Shown piece by piece: positions 60,319 through 64,000 of a stretch of DNA of 64,000 nucleotides. Origin of the DNA: Pantoea coffeiphila (lineage in GTDB: Bacteria; Pseudomonadota; Gammaproteobacteria; Enterobacterales; Enterobacteriaceae); contig NZ_JAFBFW010000001.1 in NCBI RefSeq assembly GCF_016909495.1, forward strand, positions 620,001-684,000, written 5' to 3'. Under the pieces are notes generated by a model. It saw only the letters and a list, made by a program, of their open reading frames with translations. It had not been told where the DNA came from and did no database searches. A program made the translations under genes and the position numbers. Within the stretch, counting starts at the first letter, position 1, and each line of letters opens with the position of its first letter.

Positions 60319-60366
60319 ATTAATTGCATTGCTTGATAGTTCTTTAGCTATTTAGGAATCATATAG

Positions 60367-60573
60367 ATGAATAAATTCACCGGCGCAACAATTCAAATAT
60401 CAAAGCACACGCGCCTGTATTGTGGTTTCACGATTCACATATGCCCAGAACATAGCAAAACTAATCGCCGTGCATATCAAATCATGCGCAATGGCATATA
60501 TCTGGGGCGGGACTTCTCCTCAACTGAGGCAGAAAAAACCATTGATGAAATCATCAGAAAGGCAAAGAAATGA
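60367..60573 (+). CDS. Unknown small phage protein (68 aa)
   Basis: Basic protein MNKFTGATIQISKHTRLYCG..., with YQIMRNGIYLGRDFSSTEAEKTID in the second half. No family recognised. AGGA is about 12 bases upstream, and its stop overlaps the start of the next gene by 4 bases (ATGA), which supports real translation. Confidence 0.65.
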   Translation: MNKFTGATIQISKHTRLYCGFTIHICPEHSKTNRRAYQIMRNGIYLGRDFSSTEAEKTIDEIIRKAKK

Positions 60574-60845
60574 AAAAAGCATACGCAATCCTAACTAATG
60601 ATTTGCTTCAGCAATATCACAACAAAAAAGAAAACCTGAACTGCGCCACTGCAACCGCAGAGGCCGTTCGCCAGCTGTCGCTGAATGATTACGCCTTTCG
60701 CCTGAGCGTAGGCATGGAAGGGTTAGCCAGTGTGGCCCGCGCCGCCGGTGATGATGTCAGTGCTGATGCCCTGGAATCCCTAGTCAGTATGTGCAATTGC
60801 GGTGAAATCCCCTCACCTGTCAGCCTGGAACACTTTTCTGCATAG
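60570..60845 (+). CDS. Unknown phage early protein (91 aa)
   Basis: Begins MKKAYAILTNDLLQQYHNKK; middle part ATATAEAVRQLSLNDYAFRL is helical and the end is acidic. Overlaps the preceding gene by 4 bases. It occupies the place of P2 orf78/gene B, but shows no similarity visible to me. Confidence 0.65.
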   Translation: MKKAYAILTNDLLQQYHNKKENLNCATATAEAVRQLSLNDYAFRLSVGMEGLASVARAAGDDVSADALESLVSMCNCGEIPSPVSLEHFSA

Positions 60846-60860
60846 CCGGGTAATACCGGC

Positions 60861-60900
60861 CCTATTTAATGACACATTAGTTAGTGTCTCATTAAATAGG
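60861..60900. repeat. Forty-base imperfect palindrome with repressor half-sites
   Basis: CCTATTTAATGACAC (60861-60875) faces GTGTC-TC-ATTAAATAGG (60884-60900) around ATTAGTTA. The outer 12 bases are perfectly inverted. The inner TGACAC and GTGTC(T)CA are the same half-site as in the early operators but in everted order. Confidence 0.8.
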
Positions 60901-61023
60901 AGATATCTGGTCGCGCCCTGACAAAAATGGGCTGCAATAGAGCGGATTACCTCCTATACCAAAACCGGGAATTCTTGATAATCCCGAAATACTTTTCCGT
61001 TAATCCTTAATGGTCAATAAAAA

Positions 61024-61048
61024 GGCGAATCTGTTCGCCGGGATTTTT
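61024..61048 (+). terminator. Terminator-like hairpin upstream of the DUF2732-like gene
   Basis: GGCGAA-TCTG-TTCGCC (61024-61039) then GGGATTTTTATT. The preceding 180 bases contain no frame; together they separate the first three early genes from the second early block and could be an antitermination or attenuation point. Confidence 0.6.
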
Positions 61049-61074
61049 ATTGCCAAAATTCAGGAGTTCAGAAA

Positions 61075-61308
61075 ATGCGTAATGTAGAGCGTCGGCCTAT
61101 TCAACCTGGCGTTGATGATGCAGGAATAAATTTCCTGCTTACCGAAGCCCGCAAAGACGAGCGCAGAAATCGCGCTGAAGTTATGGCGGCCCGCCTTGAA
61201 AGAATCGCAACCCATGTCGTGCGCAGTCAGATGAATGCCACAGCCGCGGCGGAATTGCTGTGCGCAGAGGCTGAAAAAATTCGCAACGAAGCGCGGGAGA
61301 TCTGCTGA
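61075..61308 (+). CDS. DUF2732-like P2 early protein
   Basis: 77-residue helical protein (MRNVERRPIQPGVDDAGINF, then LLTEARKDERRNRAEVMAAR and ATAAAELLCAEAEKIRNEA). It resembles the small DUF2732 proteins that sit before the TraR-type zinc finger in P2-like prophages. Stop and next start share one base (TGATG). Confidence 0.65.
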   Translation: MRNVERRPIQPGVDDAGINFLLTEARKDERRNRAEVMAARLERIATHVVRSQMNATAAAELLCAEAEKIRNEAREIC

Positions 61309-61535
61309 TGGCTGACGTAATCGACATTGCGCAGGAGCACGCGAACGCGACTCTTGAGCGTCAAATCATGGCGGTCAGATCGCATGTAACGGCAGAAAGT
61401 GCATTTTTCTGCGAATCCTGCGGCGTAGAGATTGAGCAGTTGCGGCGAATCGCCGTGCCAGGCGTTTCAACGTGCCACCACTGCCAGTCACTGATCGAGA
61501 GTCGCGCAAAGCACTTCAAAGGCGGTGCAAAATGA
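61308..61535 (+). CDS. TraR/DksA-type C4 zinc-finger protein
   Basis: 75-residue protein with Cys35, Cys38, Cys56 and Cys59 in FFCESCGVEIEQ...VSTCHHCQSLIE, the DksA/TraR zinc site; it corresponds to P2 Orf82. TraR-like proteins bind RNA polymerase at the secondary channel and mimic ppGpp-DksA effects. Embedded in overlapping frames with its neighbours. Confidence 0.85.
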   Translation: MADVIDIAQEHANATLERQIMAVRSHVTAESAFFCESCGVEIEQLRRIAVPGVSTCHHCQSLIESRAKHFKGGAK

Positions 61536-61870
61536 GCAAAAAAATCGCGATAAAAGTGCAGCGGGATTACAGAGATATCTTTGTTAAGTATTTCATTTCT
61601 GGTTGTATTGTTGACTCAAGCGCATCCGTTAGCCGTGTCGATGATGATGCTGCTGAGTTTTGGACTTTGTATGAGCGGGACACGGATGGCTTAAGCCAGG
61701 CTCTCTGTGATTTCACAGATAAAGGATCGGCTGAACGTGCAAAACAGGCATTTACTGAAAGAGATATCCTAAAGCGTTTTGTGGAGCAGGAGTGCTTTGT
61801 CCAGACCGGTAATGGGTTTGACTATGCCACGGTTGCCATGCCTCACGACAGCAAAGGCGGTGCCTTATGA
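61532..61870 (+). CDS. Unknown phage protein (112 aa)
   Basis: Starts MSKKIAIKVQRDYRDIFVKY; mixed alpha/beta character, acidic, with VDDDAAEFWTLYERDTDGLS in the centre. No family recognised. Overlaps both neighbours by 4 bases (ATGA at each end), a typical phage early operon arrangement. Confidence 0.7.
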   Translation: MSKKIAIKVQRDYRDIFVKYFISGCIVDSSASVSRVDDDAAEFWTLYERDTDGLSQALCDFTDKGSAERAKQAFTERDILKRFVEQECFVQTGNGFDYATVAMPHDSKGGAL

Positions 61871-62706
61871 CCGTCAAAACCCCTCTGAAATGGGTCGGCA
61901 GCAAGTCAAAAGTCATGACCGAGCTGAAAAAGTTTCTGCCAGCCGGTCAGCGCCTGGTTGAGCCATTCGGCGGCTCCTGCGCCGTCATGATGGCCACTGA
62001 CTATCCCACCTATCTCGTCGCTGATATCAACAGCGATCTGATCAACATGTACCAGCAAATCCAGCAACACGAAAACGCATTCATTGCGCTGGCTGCGAAA
62101 CTGTTCGCCCAGAACGCTGGCGAACAGGACTATTACGCGCTGCGCGATGATTTCAATAACAATCCTGGCATGACTCTGCTGTATCGGGCAGCGGCCTTCC
62201 TGTATCTGAATCGTCATGCCTGGCGCGGCGTGTGTCGGTACAACCAGAACGGCGGCTTTAACGTTCCGTACGAGAAAATATCTAAACCGTATTTTCCTGT
62301 TGATGAAATCCGTGCCTTTGCTGCCAAAGCCAAACGAGCAACGTTCATCTGTGCAGACTTCGCCGACACCCTTTCAATGGTTCAGCCCGGCGATGTGATC
62401 TATAGCGATTCGCCCTATGACGGAACATTCAGCCAGTACCACACCAGCGGCTTTGCCCGCCTAGAACATGAAAAACTTGCCGCACAGCTTAATCGGCTTG
62501 CCGGTGAGGGTTTTCGTGTTGTCGTTTCCAATAGCGATACCGAGTTCAACCGCAAGGCGTACCGCGACTTCATCCTCAGCCACATCACTACATCCCGCAG
62601 CGTTACCGTTGCTGCCGGACAAGGAAAGAAAGGCGCAGAAATAATCGCGACTTCAAACCCGAAATACATGATGGATTTCGATCTGGCGATTGGGGATGGC
62701 GTATGA
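61867..62706 (+). CDS. dam: Dam-type DNA adenine N6-methyltransferase with altered catalytic motif
   Basis: 279-residue alpha-class (D12) MTase. SAM motif I region is PLKWVGSKSKVMTELKKFLP with RLVEPFGGSCAVM; LNRHAWRGVCRYNQNGGFNVP is the Dam-family specificity loop, predicting GATC. The catalytic motif that is normally DPPY reads Asp181-Ser182-Pro183-Tyr184 (YSDSPYDGTFSQYH). A single T to C change at 62410 would restore DPPY. Activity is therefore uncertain. Four-base overlaps with both neighbours. Confidence 0.9.
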   Translation: MTVKTPLKWVGSKSKVMTELKKFLPAGQRLVEPFGGSCAVMMATDYPTYLVADINSDLINMYQQIQQHENAFIALAAKLFAQNAGEQDYYALRDDFNNNPGMTLLYRAAAFLYLNRHAWRGVCRYNQNGGFNVPYEKISKPYFPVDEIRAFAAKAKRATFICADFADTLSMVQPGDVIYSDSPYDGTFSQYHTSGFARLEHEKLAAQLNRLAGEGFRVVVSNSDTEFNRKAYRDFILSHITTSRSVTVAAGQGKKGAEIIATSNPKYMMDFDLAIGDGV

Positions 62707-63713
62707 AAATCGCCGATTCTCGATGCCACGCAGTTAACACAATAAATTGCGTCACTATTTCTGGAGGAAAAGACAGTCTGGCCCAGTGCTTAGTTGCCAA
62801 GGAGAACGGCATTGAGCCGCTCATGACTTTTGCTGACACTGGGCATGAGCACCCTCAAACCATGGACTATCTGGCTTACTTAGAATCTAAGCTGGGCAAG
62901 ATAATCCGTGTGAAAGCTGACTTCACCCGCCAGATCGAAGGCAAAAGAAAATTCATTGCCGAGAAATGGCCTACTTCCTTAGTGGAAGAGTGCGGAATGT
63001 CGCCTGAGCAGGCGGCAGAACGCATTGCGCAGGCACTGAAAATACTGCATCCGACCGGGATACCGTTTCTTGATTTGTGCATGTGGAAAGGGAGATTCCC
63101 ATCAACTAAAGCCCGGTTTTGTACCTTCGAACTTAAGCATGAACCAATTAAGGTGCAGGTCGTTGATCCTTTGCTCAGTGAAGGCAAGACGGTTATTTCA
63201 TGGCAAGGCGTGCGCGCTCAAGAGTCCCCTGATCGTGCAGCATTAGCCGAATGGGAGGAAGGGCTAGATATTGGCCCTCGTTTAGCTATTTATCGACCGA
63301 TTCTTGACTGGATGCATGAAGATGTTTTCGCCATAGCTAAGCGGCACGGCATAAAACCAAACCCACTTTATTTACAGGGCTGCAGCCGCGTCGGATGCAT
63401 GCCATGCATTCACGCCAGAAAATCTGAGCTGGCGGAAATTTTCCATCGCTGGCCGGAAGAGATTCAGCGCGTCGCTGCATGGGAACGACTGGTAGCAGAT
63501 TGCTCACGCCGCGGTAACTCCACTTTTTTCATGTCCACTCACGATCCTCTCCGTGCAGAAAGGCGTATTGAGATTGTCACTTTAGAAGCCTATGGAATTG
63601 AGACTTATCGCGATTGGGTGATGACAACCAGAGGCGGTAGCCAATTCGATCTGTTTGCAGGGCTAAATGATAGCGCTGTTTGCAACAGCGTTTATGCCGG
63701 GGTTTGTGAATGA
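62703..63713 (+). CDS. PAPS reductase-family (PP-loop) phage protein
   Basis: 336-residue adenine-nucleotide alpha hydrolase. The PP-loop SGGKDS is at residues 20-25; Cys140 ([11 protein letters not shown]), Cys227, Cys232 and Cys235 ([17 protein letters not shown]) form a set of four that could hold a 4Fe-4S cluster, as in DndC and assimilatory APS reductases. Phage versions are often annotated as phosphoadenosine phosphosulfate reductase, but the substrate is not known; sulfur or nucleobase modification is possible. Translationally coupled to dam and gpA. Confidence 0.82.
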   Translation: MKIADSRCHAVNTINCVTISGGKDSLAQCLVAKENGIEPLMTFADTGHEHPQTMDYLAYLESKLGKIIRVKADFTRQIEGKRKFIAEKWPTSLVEECGMSPEQAAERIAQALKILHPTGIPFLDLCMWKGRFPSTKARFCTFELKHEPIKVQVVDPLLSEGKTVISWQGVRAQESPDRAALAEWEEGLDIGPRLAIYRPILDWMHEDVFAIAKRHGIKPNPLYLQGCSRVGCMPCIHARKSELAEIFHRWPEEIQRVAAWERLVADCSRRGNSTFFMSTHDPLRAERRIEIVTLEAYGIETYRDWVMTTRGGSQFDLFAGLNDSAVCNSVYAGVCE

Positions 63714-64000
63714 CCGCAGCTAACCCAGCTAAATCTGCTTCAGATGATAACCCACCCAGCAACCCAGACAGCGTTGCTGGGGTTTATTCGTGGAACGCCC
63801 CTAAAAACGCGATTAATCCTTATCTAGCCCCTGCACTGAACGCATCAGAATCAGCACTTTTAAACCTGATCACTCTCTATGCGAAAGACAGCGAGCGCGA
63901 ACAGCTGCGCCGCGAGGCGTTGAGTGATGAGGTCTGGAATCGCTATTTCTATAACGAGTCGCGCGATCCCGTTCAGCGCGAGAGTGACCAGGCCGACTTA
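63710..64000 (+). CDS. P2 gpA-type replication endonuclease, N terminus (cut by window edge)
   Basis: 97 codons open to the window edge: [20 protein letters not shown], then [20 protein letters not shown]. The YSWNAP..A stretch matches the YAWNAPREAV near the start of P2 gpA, the rolling-circle initiator that nicks the phage origin. The catalytic tyrosines would lie outside the window. ATGA overlap with the preceding gene. Confidence 0.78.
   Translation, partial: MTAANPAKSASDDNPPSNPDSVAGVYSWNAPKNAINPYLAPALNASESALLNLITLYAKDSEREQLRREALSDEVWNRYFYNESRDPVQRESDQADL

Larger units (their letters stand above)
58602..64000. mobile_element. P2-like prophage, integrase and early region (right part outside window)
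   Basis: Gene order integrase, XRE repressor (both leftward), then Cox-type protein, small early genes, DUF2732-like, TraR-type zinc finger, Dam methylase, PAPS-reductase-like and gpA replication protein (rightward) is the P2/186 early layout. Structural and lysis genes and the right attachment site would lie beyond base 64000. The left boundary lies somewhere in 58460-58601 or further left; no direct repeat can be tested within the window. Confidence 0.9.

Noticed and set aside
58602..64000. Satellite (P4-like) or integrative plasmid instead of a prophage
   Set aside because: The integrase, repressor, Cox-type, TraR-type and gpA order is that of a P2-like phage, although structural genes cannot be seen in the window.

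Overview
The window is chromosomal DNA of an Erwiniaceae-type enterobacterium, most likely Erwinia or a close relative such as Pantoea. Gene content and order follow the Escherichia coli tyrS-pdxH to btuC segment almost step by step, but proteins differ at many positions and several blocks are inserted or missing. Species cannot be fixed from this window alone.

Layout. 1-3.6 kb: tyrS (cut by the window edge), pdxH, mliC, anmK, slyB. 3.6-7.0 kb: a complete blue-light module (bluR, bluF, divergent ycgZ-ymgA-ariR) sits between slyB and slyA, which are neighbours in E. coli. 7.0-12 kb: slyA, the ydhIJK efflux operon, ydhF, ydhL. 12-15.4 kb: a LysR regulator, a divergent NAD(P)-binding protein and the lipid A phosphoethanolamine transferase eptA are inserted before nemR-nemA-gloA-rnt-grxD-mepH (to 20.2 kb). 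20.2-28 kb: ynhF, purR, punR/punC, cfa, ribE, mdtK. 28.07-28.34 kb: three tandem tRNA-Val(GAC) genes. 28.7-37.6 kb: pykF, lpp, ldtE and the sufABCDSE Fe-S operon. 37.9-43.3 kb: an unknown gene behind a perfect Fur box, menI, ydiJ, ydiK. 43.3-44.2 kb: a 14-copy heptamer repeat, the sRNA gene rprA and an unexplained structured stretch. 44.2-49.1 kb: ppsA, ppsR, aroH. 49.2-53 kb: a Fur-box-rich haem uptake operon hmuSTUV. 53-57.4 kb: selO, nlpC, btuD, btuE, btuC. 57.7-58.5 kb: an unknown membrane protein. 58.6 kb to the right edge: the integrase/immunity/replication end of a P2-like prophage.

How parts work together. Envelope maintenance is recurrent (SlyB, MliC, AnmK, MepH, Lpp, LdtE, NlpC, EptA, and RprA under Rcs control). 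Iron links suf, hmuSTUV and the unknown gene at 37963 through Fur-type sites. The PEP/pyruvate node is represented by both pykF and ppsA, each with a Cra-like site. NemR-NemA-GloA form an electrophile and methylglyoxal defence unit. In the prophage a TTGACA/TATACT promoter is overlaid by two palindromic operators, followed by a Cox-type gene, small early genes, an adenine methylase with an off-consensus catalytic motif, a PAPS-reductase-family protein and the start of the gpA replication gene.

Computational searches were not available; family names rest on recognised sequence similarity and gene order.
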